Part shown: positions 1-5,597 of the stretch, one piece after another
How positions within the stretch are numbered: position 1 is the stretch's first letter
How the letters are laid out: every line of letters begins with the position of its first letter
Origin: Desulfarculaceae bacterium
GTDB lineage: Bacteria > Desulfobacterota > Desulfobacteria > Desulfobacterales > Desulfobacteraceae
Assembly (NCBI GenBank): GCA_021737205.1
Contig: JAIPEK010000157.1
Location: 1 to 5,744 of the forward strand
DNA length: 5,744 nt
Reading direction: 5' to 3'
The notes under the pieces: generated by a model
The model's database searches: none
Told to the model about the DNA's origin: nothing
The model's input: the letters and a program-made list of their open reading frames with translations, nothing else
Made by a program: the position numbers and the translations under genes

Positions 1-639
1 CCATGAAAACTCGATTCCCTCTTTTTTGGTCAGGATTTTCCTGATCAAAAGGGTGTTCAGCCATGCGATAACTGCCAGCATCACCGTGATAAGGGCCGGC
101 AGCATGCGGGTCAGATAGTATCCGATCAGGTCCAGCTTGCTTGAAATCAAAGAGGTCTTCTCTTCGGAAAGCCCCATTTGAGAATAAATTTGAAGCGAAA
201 ATTCGAGATTTTTCGCCACATAATCCGAAACCAGTGCCAAAAGGTTTTGTCCTGTGGTCACTGTATAAATGATCAATAATGTGAAACAGATGCCCAATGT
301 TCCAGCTACCGCATAACCGACGGTTTTTTCGATGGAAATCTGTTGTTCAAGAAGTTCGCCCAGAATATAGCCCGTCAAGAGAAGGGCGAAGCAAAAGAAC
401 AGATCCACAGTCATCCCCGGGGCGACGATACTGATAAGAACCATAACCGATGCCGGTATGACGGCGCCGAGTGTCCTGCCCAGTTTCAACCTGTAAAAGA
501 GTACGGGCTGGGGAAGAACGCAGGTCATGAAAAATCCGATGATCGGAAGATACAGCGTGGATACAAAGATCAGCATGCATATGGCGATGCCGGAAAGAAT
601 ATCCCTGCTGATGGTAACGGATGGCGTCTGCCGCGTCAA
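1..639 (-). CDS. DUF2232 (YybS-like) polytopic membrane protein, partial (C-terminus beyond window)
   Basis: The minus-strand frame is open from a TTG at 639 to the window edge, giving 213 residues with no stop. It begins MTRQTPSVTISRDIL and has strongly hydrophobic stretches at about residues 14-44, 55-73, 77-95, 107-128 and 172-198, so it is an integral inner-membrane protein. The segment around residues 30-52 (YLPIIGFFMTCVLPQPVLFY) and the end (ITVMLAVIAWLNTLLIRKIL) resemble the DUF2232/YybS family, which is usually about 300 residues, so roughly the last third is missing. The family has no established biochemical role. In deltaproteobacteria and Firmicutes it commonly sits between rpsR and rplI/dnaB, and here it lies 36 nt after rpsR on the same strand, so it is co-transcribed with the ribosomal genes. 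Start choice: an in-frame TAA lies three codons before the GGAG at 652-649, no ATG or GTG follows early, and the TTG has that GGAG nine bases upstream. The family call rests on recognition of the pattern and on context. Confidence 0.82.
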   Translation of the reverse strand, partial: MTRQTPSVTISRDILSGIAICMLIFVSTLYLPIIGFFMTCVLPQPVLFYRLKLGRTLGAVIPASVMVLISIVAPGMTVDLFFCFALLLTGYILGELLEQQISIEKTVGYAVAGTLGICFTLLIIYTVTTGQNLLALVSDYVAKNLEFSLQIYSQMGLSEEKTSLISSKLDLIGYYLTRMLPALITVMLAVIAWLNTLLIRKILTKKEGIEFSW

Positions 640-648
640 ATCCTGAAT

Positions 649-652
649 CTCC
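649..652 (-). promoter_or_regulatory. Shine-Dalgarno that decides the TTG start of the DUF2232 gene
   Basis: On the minus strand GGAG (652-649) lies nine bases before TTG (639-637). No ATG or GTG is available between the upstream in-frame stop and the first transmembrane segment, so this site supports initiation at TTG. A rare ATT at 648-646 is in frame but overlaps the normal spacer and is less likely. Confidence 0.6.
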
Positions 653-675
653 GTGAAACGTTAAAAGGATTACCG

Positions 676-915
676 TTAGAACGATTTGCCGACAAACGGC
701 AGCAGTGCAATCTGGCGAGCTTGTTTGATCGCGGTGGCCAGTTTTCTCTGGTGCTTGGAACAGGTTCCGGTGATCCGTCTCGGGATGATTTTTCCCCGCT
801 CGGTTATAAACTGCTTGAGGGTCTTGTAGTTTTTATAATCGATTTCCATTGAGCTGTCCACACAGAACCTGCAGATTTTCCTTCTCTGATAGAATCTTTT
901 ATTTTGAACGGCCAT
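676..915 (-). CDS. rpsR: 30S ribosomal protein bS18
   Basis: This 79-residue protein is a full-length bacterial S18, a small-subunit protein that binds S6 as a heterodimer and contacts the 16S rRNA central domain on the platform. The conserved core is plain: KRFYQRRKICRFC near the N-terminus, YKNYKTLKQFITERGKIIPRR in the middle, and a basic end (GTCSKHQRKLATAIKQAR). It keeps Cys15, Cys18, Cys52 and His55, the pattern of the metal-binding (Cys-plus) form of S18; zinc binding is inferred from that pattern. AAGGAG stands ten bases before the ATG. It follows rpsF by 23 nt and precedes the DUF2232 gene by 36 nt, so the three form one operon read from the promoter upstream of rpsF. Identification is secure. 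Confidence 0.98.
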   Translation of the reverse strand: MAVQNKRFYQRRKICRFCVDSSMEIDYKNYKTLKQFITERGKIIPRRITGTCSKHQRKLATAIKQARQIALLPFVGKSF

Positions 916-938
916 TCTTTGAATACTCCTTTTTGCTG

Positions 939-1322
939 TTAATCGGTTTCAGTGGCTTCGGCTGTTTTTTCCGACGGCTGCTCGTCGGCATTTGCCGTCT
1001 GTTCGGCCTCCTGTTTCAGCTCCTCGGGGTCCACATCCTTGGCTTTCAATGTGGTCATGAATTTGAGGATGCTGTCATCAAGCCGGAAGATTCTTTCCAT
1101 CTCCCTGACCGTATCGCCGTTACCGCCGAATGTCATGCATACATAGTGGCCCCGTGTGTTTTTGCGGATTTCGTAGGCCAGCTTCTTGTTCCCCCAGTCG
1201 TCGAATTCGACAAGGATGCCGTTCTCTTTTGCCACGATGTTTTTTACTTTTTCAAAGAGGTCTTTGCGGGCCTGTTCCTGAAGATCGGGGTGTGAAATGA
1301 AAACAGTTTCGTACTTTCTCAT
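939..1322 (-). CDS. rpsF: 30S ribosomal protein bS6
   Basis: This 127-residue protein begins MRKYETVFISHPDL, a typical S6 opening, and carries the family core at residues 43-60 (WGNKKLAYEIRKNTRGHY) and FRLDDSILKFMTTL at 79-92. S6 is a ferredoxin-fold protein that pairs with S18 on the 30S platform. Residues 97-127 form an acidic, Glu/Ala/Thr-rich, probably disordered tail (ending AEATETD), a common variable extension in this family; in some bacteria RimK adds glutamates to the S6 tail, but no such gene is visible here. The ATG is preceded by AAGGAG at a five-base spacing. It is the first gene of the rpsF-rpsR-DUF2232 operon and lies behind a strong sigma70-like promoter and a leader with two hairpins. 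Confidence 0.98.
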   Translation of the reverse strand: MRKYETVFISHPDLQEQARKDLFEKVKNIVAKENGILVEFDDWGNKKLAYEIRKNTRGHYVCMTFGGNGDTVREMERIFRLDDSILKFMTTLKAKDVDPEELKQEAEQTANADEQPSEKTAEATETD

Positions 1323-1344
1323 TGTCTCTCCTTTCGGTTTCTCA

Positions 1345-1406
1345 GCCTGGAAGGCAATGTTCTTCCAAGCAAGGATTCATCATTTTTATATCCGCCTGCC
1401 GGATAT
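1345..1406 (-). promoter_or_regulatory. rpsF mRNA leader with two hairpins (candidate S6:S18 autoregulatory element)
   Basis: Read on the minus strand, the leader contains two clean stem-loops. The first is ATATCCG-GCAGG-CGGATAT (1406-1388), seven perfect pairs. The second is GCTTGGAAG-AACATTGC-CTTCCAGGC (1370-1345), nine pairs with one G-T wobble, ending about 14 bases before the Shine-Dalgarno of rpsF. rpsF leaders in many bacteria are known to carry an S6:S18-binding structure featuring a CCG trinucleotide. CCG occurs here in the 3' part of the first stem's 5' arm and again just before the ribosome-binding site (1337-1335). The hairpins are visible directly; the autoregulatory role is inferred from gene identity and position, and I did not match them to the published consensus. 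Confidence 0.4.
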
Positions 1407-1424
1407 GTTTATTGAAAACTCGTC

Positions 1425-1453
1425 TTTATACCATCTGTCACAAATTTCGTCAA
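1425..1453 (-). promoter_or_regulatory. sigma70-type promoter of the rpsF operon
   Basis: On the minus strand TTGACG (1453-1448) and TATAAA (1430-1425) are separated by exactly 17 bases. Each hexamer matches consensus at five of six positions. The predicted start near 1418 gives a leader of roughly 95 nt before rpsF, which contains the two hairpins annotated separately. This is the best promoter facing the ribosomal genes. Confidence 0.75.
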
Positions 1454-1468
1454 TATGGAATTCTTGAG

Positions 1469-1497
1469 TTGACATCCGATACCAAATTCATTATTGA
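1469..1497 (+). promoter_or_regulatory. probable promoter of the sulfurylase/APS kinase gene
   Basis: A perfect -35 TTGACA (1469-1474) is followed after 17 bases by TATTGA (1492-1497), a poor -10 matching three of six positions, starting with TAT. The predicted start is near 1504, about 43 nt before the ATG at 1547. Its -35 lies only 15 bp from the divergent rpsF -35, so the two polymerases would bind back to back. The strong -35 with weak -10 leaves room for an activator or for another -10 register. Confidence 0.45.
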
Positions 1498-1546
1498 ACC
1501 GGAGAGATGCGGCAATTTTGTATAAACGGAAAAAATCGGAGCCTGT

Positions 1547-3229
1547 ATGGACCTTGTGAACCTTCTTGTGGATGAAGACCGGAACAACCTTCTCAAAGAA
1601 CTGACCCCGGCAATGCCGGACGTGATTCTGAATGAACGACAGCTTTGCGATTATGAACTGATTACAACCGGTGCCTATACTCCCCTTGAGGGATTTATGA
1701 CCAAAATGGACTATGAGTGTGTTCTGGATCGGATGAGGCTTGAAAACGGACAGCTCTGGCCGATTCCGGTTTGTCTGGATATATCGGAAAACCGGGCCGC
1801 AACCCTGGAGGCCGGCCAGTCGGTGGTGCTGCGGGACCAGGAAGGCTTTCTGCTCGCCGTCATGAATATCGACGACATCTGGCCGGTGGAAGCGGAAAAA
1901 GAGGCGGAACAGGTTTTCGGCACAATGGACACGAAACATCCGGGGGTGAACTATCTGTTCAACAAATCGGGCCGGTATTATATCGGCGGCAGGATCGAAG
2001 CGTTGAATCTCCCCATTCATTCCGATTTCAAACAGATCCGGCTTACCCCGGGGGAGGTCAGGGGAATTTTTGACAGACTCGGATGGAGCCGGGTGGTCGG
2101 GTTTCAGACACGGCAGCCGATTCACAGGCCGCAGTTCGAGATGACCATCAAGGCCATGCGCAAGGCAAGGGCCAACCTTCTGCTTCTGCCGGTGGCCGGG
2201 GTGGCAAGGCCCGGAGATTTCGATCATTTCACAAGAATGCGGTGTTATCGCGAGGTGTCTTCGCATTATCCTCCGGATTCCGTTGTCATGAACCTGTTGC
2301 CCCTGTCCATGAGAATGGCCGGACCCCGGGATGCCGTTCTGCACATGATCATCAGTAAGAATTTCGGATGCACCCATTTCGTGATCGGCCATAACCATGC
2401 AAGCCCGGGAAGGAACAGTAAGGGGGAGCCGTTTTACACGTATGACGACGCCAATGTTGTGGCGCGCAAGGCGGCCGATGAAATCGGGGTTGACGTGATC
2501 ACCTTTGATGAGATGGTATATCTGCCGTTCGAGGACGAGTATCGGGCCGCCGGAGAAGTGGAAGAAGGATGCGAATCCATCTCCATCAGCGGTTCGGATA
2601 TACGCCGCCGGATCAGGGCCGGACGGAAGGTTCCGGAATGGGCCACCTTTCCCGAAGTGATCCACGAACTTGAAAAATCGTACCCGCCGCCGTCCAAACA
2701 GGGCTTGACCATTTTTCTTACCGGCCTTTCCGGGGCGGGGAAATCCACCATTGCCAAGGTGCTGCATGCAAGGTTCATGGAGATCGGCACAAGGCCGGTT
2801 ACTTTGCTGGACGGCGACATTGTCCGGCGGAATCTGTCAAGCGAACTGAGTTTTTCCAAAGAACACCGGGACATCAACGTTCGACGGATCGGGTTTGTGG
2901 CATCCGAGATCACCAAGAACCGGGGTGTGGCAATCTGCGCCCCCATTGCGCCGTACGCCAAAACCCGGGCGGAAATCCGGGAAATCATCGAGTCGTACGG
3001 GGGCTTTTTCGAAATCCATGTGTCCACTCCCATCGAGGAGTGTGAGAAACGGGACCGGAAAGGGATGTATGCCAAGGCGAGATCCGGGCTGTTGAAAGGA
3101 TTCACCGGGGTGGATGATCCGTATGAAGAGCCGGTGTCTCCGGAGCTGAGCATCGATACCACGGATCTGTCCCCGGACGAGGCGGCCCAGGAGATCCTGC
3201 TCTACATCGGCCAGAAAGGGTACCGGTAA
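1547..3229 (+). CDS. Bifunctional sulfate adenylyltransferase / adenylylsulfate kinase (Sat-CysC fusion)
   Basis: This 560-residue cytoplasmic enzyme is predicted to activate sulfate in two steps: ATP + sulfate to APS + PPi (sulfurylase domain), then APS + ATP to PAPS (kinase domain). Residues 1-170 form the PUA-like N-domain with GAYTPLEGFM at 42-51. Residues 171-385 are the sulfurylase catalytic part, with FQTRQPIHRPQ at 186-196, GHNHASPG at 281-288 and SGSDIRRRIRAG at 348-359. Residues 386-560 are a complete APS kinase: P-loop GLSGAGKS at 393-400, LDGD at 421-424, INVRRIGFVA at 443-452, APY at 468-470, and CEKRDRKGMYAKAR with FTGVDDPYE at 499-527. The ATG has GGAG five bases upstream. The sulfurylase active site departs from the usual QxRNPxHxxH and GRDHAG motifs: Asn190 is Gln, the second His is Gln196, and GRDHAG reads GHNHAS. 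The domain is therefore divergent and its activity is uncertain, while the kinase half looks intact. No other sulfate-assimilation gene is adjacent. PAPS supply for assimilation or sulfotransferases is inferred. Sat alone or CysN/CysD-type enzymes are excluded by the architecture. Confidence 0.93.
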   Translation: MDLVNLLVDEDRNNLLKELTPAMPDVILNERQLCDYELITTGAYTPLEGFMTKMDYECVLDRMRLENGQLWPIPVCLDISENRAATLEAGQSVVLRDQEGFLLAVMNIDDIWPVEAEKEAEQVFGTMDTKHPGVNYLFNKSGRYYIGGRIEALNLPIHSDFKQIRLTPGEVRGIFDRLGWSRVVGFQTRQPIHRPQFEMTIKAMRKARANLLLLPVAGVARPGDFDHFTRMRCYREVSSHYPPDSVVMNLLPLSMRMAGPRDAVLHMIISKNFGCTHFVIGHNHASPGRNSKGEPFYTYDDANVVARKAADEIGVDVITFDEMVYLPFEDEYRAAGEVEEGCESISISGSDIRRRIRAGRKVPEWATFPEVIHELEKSYPPPSKQGLTIFLTGLSGAGKSTIAKVLHARFMEIGTRPVTLLDGDIVRRNLSSELSFSKEHRDINVRRIGFVASEITKNRGVAICAPIAPYAKTRAEIREIIESYGGFFEIHVSTPIEECEKRDRKGMYAKARSGLLKGFTGVDDPYEEPVSPELSIDTTDLSPDEAAQEILLYIGQKGYR

Positions 3230-3244
3230 GACCGGAGAGGGTGT

Positions 3245-3266
3245 CGCCCCGTAACAGGGCGGTTAC
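3245..3266. terminator. small competing hairpins in the convergent gap
   Basis: The 33-nt gap between the two convergent stop codons holds CGCCC (3245-3249) pairing with GGGCG (3257-3261), and an overlapping alternative GTAAC (3251-3255) pairing with GTTAC (3262-3266). The two stems cannot form together. Neither is followed by a T-run on either strand, so this is not a typical intrinsic terminator. It may contribute to ending both transcripts, or termination may lie inside the opposing genes. Confidence 0.25.
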
Positions 3267-5098
3267 TGGTTGCCGGCCCGTTCCTTTTTCTCTTCCAGGG
3301 TTTCCCACCGGTCGTAGAGCCGGTCCACTTCATCTTTTGCCTTTTGAAGTTCCGAGCACAGCCTGTTCAGTCTTTCCGGATCGCCGAGCACCTCGGGCGA
3401 CTGTACCCGCTCCTCCAGACTGGACACCTCGGATTCGGCGGAAAGGATGTTCTCTTCCATGTGCTCCAGTTCAAATTTTTCCTTGAAACCGAATGCAATG
3501 CCGCTTTTCGGCTTTTTCGAGACATCCCGGTTTTCTTGTTTCTCTCTTGCCTTTTTCTGCCCGCCGGGACCGGCCCGGGATTTGTTTTTTTTCTCCATTA
3601 TCTGGCTGAAACTTTTTACCGTTTCGGCTCCGCCTTTGCCGTCCAGGTACAGCAGGGTATCCGTCACATGATCCAAAAGGTAACGGTCGTGGGAGACCAG
3701 CACCACGGCTCCCGGAAATTCCAGCAGGCTTTTTTCGAGCACTTCAAGGGACGGAATGTCAAGGTCGTTGGTGGGTTCGTCAAAAAGCAGCAGGTCCACC
3801 GGCTCGAGCATGATGCGTGCGATACGCATTTTGGCCTTTTCCCCGCCGGAAAATTTTTTTACCGGCATGTCCAGGGTGTCCGGGGAAAAGAGGAATTTTT
3901 TGGCCCACGACACAATATGCAGCGTCCGGCCGTTGTATACGACCGAGTCCTTGCCCGTGGGGCTCAGCGCCTCTTTCAGAGTGATGTCCGGGCCCAGGGA
4001 GTCTTCGTGCTGTTCAAAAACGGCGGCTTTCAGGTTCTGTGTCCACTTGACTTCTCCGGTGTCCGGCTCTGTTTTTTTTCCGATGATATGCATCAAAGTG
4101 GATTTTCCAGATCCGTTTTCTCCCACGATGCCCGTGCAGGTCCCTTTGGTGAGATTCAGGGAAAGATCCCGGAAAAGCTCTTTTCCGTCAAGGGATTTGG
4201 CAATACCGGAAACTTCAACCAGACGCCGGGTTTTTCTGCCGGTGGTGCTGAAATCGATGTCCACCGATGCTGTGTTACTGTTTCTGTGTTTCACCTGTTC
4301 AAGTTCGGAACGTAAGAGTTCCGCCTGATCGATTCGGTACCGGGCTTTTGAGGTCCTTGCCTTGGGGCCCTGGCCGAGCCACTGATCCTCTCTTCTCATC
4401 TTGTTGGCAAGGGCTGACTCTTTTTTCTTCTGGGTGGCCAGAAACTTTTCTTTTTCCACTGTAAAACGGTCGTATCTGCCTTTTACCTTCAAATATCCGC
4501 CTGGATACTGTTTGCCGATTTCCATGACCGAACCGCACGTGCGGTCGATGAATCTGCGGTCGTGGCTGACCACGATAAATGAAAAAGAGGCTTCTTTCAG
4601 CATGGCTTCGAGCCAGAGGATACCGGTAATGTCCAGATGGTTGGTCGGTTCGTCCAGAAGAAGGACGGCGGGTTGGCAGGCCAGTGCCCGGGTCAGGCAG
4701 AGCCTCTTTTTCCATCCGCCGGAGAGAGTGGCCGCAAGCACGGAACCGTCTTTGAATCCCGCTTCGCCCATGGCCCGGTTGAGATATCTGGGGATATCCT
4801 CGTCATTCATGTCCGCGGCACGCAGCCGGTTTTCAATCACCTGCTCTACAGTGAGGGAGGGGTCCGGTTCGTCCTGCTGGGGGACATAAAGGGACGTGGC
4901 GGTGTTTTTAAAGGAGACACGGCCTTCGTCCGGGTCGGTGATTCCGGCGGCAAGCTTCAAAAGCGTGGATTTGCCGCTGCCGTTTGCTCCTATAAGGCCG
5001 AGCTTTTCTCCCGGGTTGAGTTCAAAGTCGAGGCCGGTAAAAAGGTCGTGATTTCCGTACGACTTTCCTGCGTTTTTAATGGAAATAAGGGACTGCAT
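3263..5098 (-). CDS. uup: ABC-F family ATPase, Uup type
   Basis: This 611-residue soluble protein has two ABC ATPase domains and no membrane segments. Domain 1 has Walker A GANGSGKS (37-44), signature LSGGWKKR (125-132), Walker B LLLDEPTNHLD (146-156) and switch SHD (178-180). Domain 2 has Walker A GENGSGKS (326-333), signature FSGGEKAK (416-423), Walker B LLLFDEPTNDLD (436-447) and SHDR (469-472). All catalytic motifs are intact. The interdomain linker contains WLGQGPKARTSKARYRID (240-257), a hallmark of Uup rather than EttA or YheS. After a basic, disordered stretch (about 500-535), residues 538-605 are Glu/Lys/Leu-rich and look like the C-terminal coiled coil of Uup, which in E. coli binds DNA. 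ABC-F proteins act at the ribosomal E site; Uup is also linked to precise excision of transposons and branch migration. It starts 3 nt after the stop of an upstream small membrane protein and has no strong Shine-Dalgarno, so translational coupling is likely. Confidence 0.93.
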   Translation of the reverse strand: MQSLISIKNAGKSYGNHDLFTGLDFELNPGEKLGLIGANGSGKSTLLKLAAGITDPDEGRVSFKNTATSLYVPQQDEPDPSLTVEQVIENRLRAADMNDEDIPRYLNRAMGEAGFKDGSVLAATLSGGWKKRLCLTRALACQPAVLLLDEPTNHLDITGILWLEAMLKEASFSFIVVSHDRRFIDRTCGSVMEIGKQYPGGYLKVKGRYDRFTVEKEKFLATQKKKESALANKMRREDQWLGQGPKARTSKARYRIDQAELLRSELEQVKHRNSNTASVDIDFSTTGRKTRRLVEVSGIAKSLDGKELFRDLSLNLTKGTCTGIVGENGSGKSTLMHIIGKKTEPDTGEVKWTQNLKAAVFEQHEDSLGPDITLKEALSPTGKDSVVYNGRTLHIVSWAKKFLFSPDTLDMPVKKFSGGEKAKMRIARIMLEPVDLLLFDEPTNDLDIPSLEVLEKSLLEFPGAVVLVSHDRYLLDHVTDTLLYLDGKGGAETVKSFSQIMEKKNKSRAGPGGQKKAREKQENRDVSKKPKSGIAFGFKEKFELEHMEENILSAESEVSSLEERVQSPEVLGDPERLNRLCSELQKAKDEVDRLYDRWETLEEKKERAGNQ

Positions 5099-5101
5099 TT
5101 A

Positions 5102-5362
5102 TTAACGGTCTTTTCCGTCTCCCGGTGAAACGGCGAGGTATCGGTACATCCGGACCATCCGGATGATAAAGCTCGTCATCAGCGCAAGACTGATGAGAAT
5201 CATGAAACTGGCCGCGAAAAAGGTCATGATGAAACTGAACGGGTTGTCAAGCGAATACGAGCCGATCAGAAGATCGACCCCGAAGATTGCAAAAAAGATT
5301 GAAATAATCGTGAATGTCAGTTGAAAAGTCCACCAGGCGTATTTTTTCATTTTATCCGTCAT
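5102..5362 (-). CDS. small two-helix membrane protein of unknown function
   Basis: This 86-residue protein is not recognised as a named family. Residues 9-34 (AWWTFQLTFTIISIFFAIFG and on) and 43-68 (SFIMTFFAASFMILISLALM and on) are two clear hydrophobic segments joined by a short loop (SYSLDNP). The N-terminus is positively charged (MTDKMKKY), and the end is basic then charged (RMVRMYRYLAVSPGDGKDR). By the positive-inside rule both termini face the cytoplasm, giving a helical hairpin. It stops 3 nt before uup on the same strand, so the two are almost certainly one operon. Start: ATG at 5362 is the longest choice but has no Shine-Dalgarno; ATG at 5350 (MKKYAWW) has only a weak GGA upstream and is an equal alternative that leaves both membrane segments intact. 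A real gene is supported by codon-level coherence, membrane topology and tight spacing. Confidence 0.75.
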   Translation of the reverse strand: MTDKMKKYAWWTFQLTFTIISIFFAIFGVDLLIGSYSLDNPFSFIMTFFAASFMILISLALMTSFIIRMVRMYRYLAVSPGDGKDR

Positions 5363-5532
5363 TATTGTATAAGTAGTTCATTCAGTCCGGTATATGTATC
5401 ATAACCGGCCGGACAAGTTCAAGCCTAAACCATGGGGAGGCGTTGGAAAACGGGGGTGGGTGTCAGGAATCGCCGCTTCTGTCGGCAAACTTTTATCCGA
5501 ACCGGAAACAAAAAATAAATATAATTTTTTAA
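5363..5532. other. intergenic region upstream of the small-membrane-protein/uup operon
   Basis: No gene is supported here. The left part should contain the promoter for the minus-strand operon, but I see only weak candidates: TATGAT (5403-5398 on the minus strand) without a properly spaced -35, and TTGTCC followed after 16 bases by TATACC. A CCGGCCGG palindrome lies at 5405-5412 and a CCGGT/ACCGG pair flanks 5389-5408. The right end (about 5508-5532) is almost pure A/T and looks like an UP element for the rightward promoter that follows. Confidence 0.5.
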
Positions 5533-5561
5533 TTGACATTCATTTTTTTGTAGAATACAGT
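5533..5561 (+). promoter_or_regulatory. rightward sigma70-type promoter
   Basis: A perfect TTGACA (5533-5538) is followed by a 17-base spacer and TACAGT (5556-5561, four of six matches). A long A/T-rich tract immediately upstream (about 5508-5532) resembles an UP element. The predicted start is near 5568. It faces the right edge, implying a gene that begins near or beyond 5744. Confidence 0.65.
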
Positions 5562-5579
5562 TGCTACTGTGATAGCAAC
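5560..5579. promoter_or_regulatory. perfect inverted repeat on the promoter start site (putative operator)
   Basis: GTTGCTA (5560-5566) and TAGCAAC (5573-5579) form a perfect 7+7 bp inverted repeat with a 6-bp spacer CTGTGA. It begins inside the -10 hexamer and covers the predicted transcription start, the classical position for a repressor site. The 20-bp length and symmetry fit a dimeric helix-turn-helix regulator; MarR- or TetR-type is a guess. If transcribed, the 3' arm could also pair as RNA only if initiation is earlier than predicted, so a DNA operator is the better reading. Confidence 0.55.
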
Positions 5580-5597
5580 ATATCATCGAAAAAGCGG

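Noticed and set aside
343..852. 169-codon plus-strand open frame opposite the DUF2232 gene and rpsR
   Set aside because: It spans the complement of two genes and the gap between them, and the translation is low in hydrophobic structure and unlike any family.
1521..1526. TATAAA as the -10 of the Sat-CysC gene
   Set aside because: No acceptable -35 lies 16-18 bases upstream (the 17-base position reads ACCGGA), so the TTGACA at 1469 was preferred.
1409..2767. 452-codon open frame on the minus strand opposite the Sat-CysC gene
   Set aside because: It lies antisense to a gene with unmistakable family motifs. Its translation is rich in His, Pro and Arg with no recognisable domain, as expected from a shadow frame in GC-biased codons, and it also covers the divergent promoter region.
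2434..3162. 242-codon minus-strand open frame opposite the kinase half
   Set aside because: It is a Ser/Arg/Thr-rich shadow of the APS kinase domain, which carries all expected motifs on the other strand.
3344..4315. 323-codon plus-strand open frame opposite uup
   Set aside because: It is fully antisense to the second ABC domain and coiled coil of Uup, with no family resemblance and a Phe-rich composition typical of reading through the complement of Lys/Glu codons.
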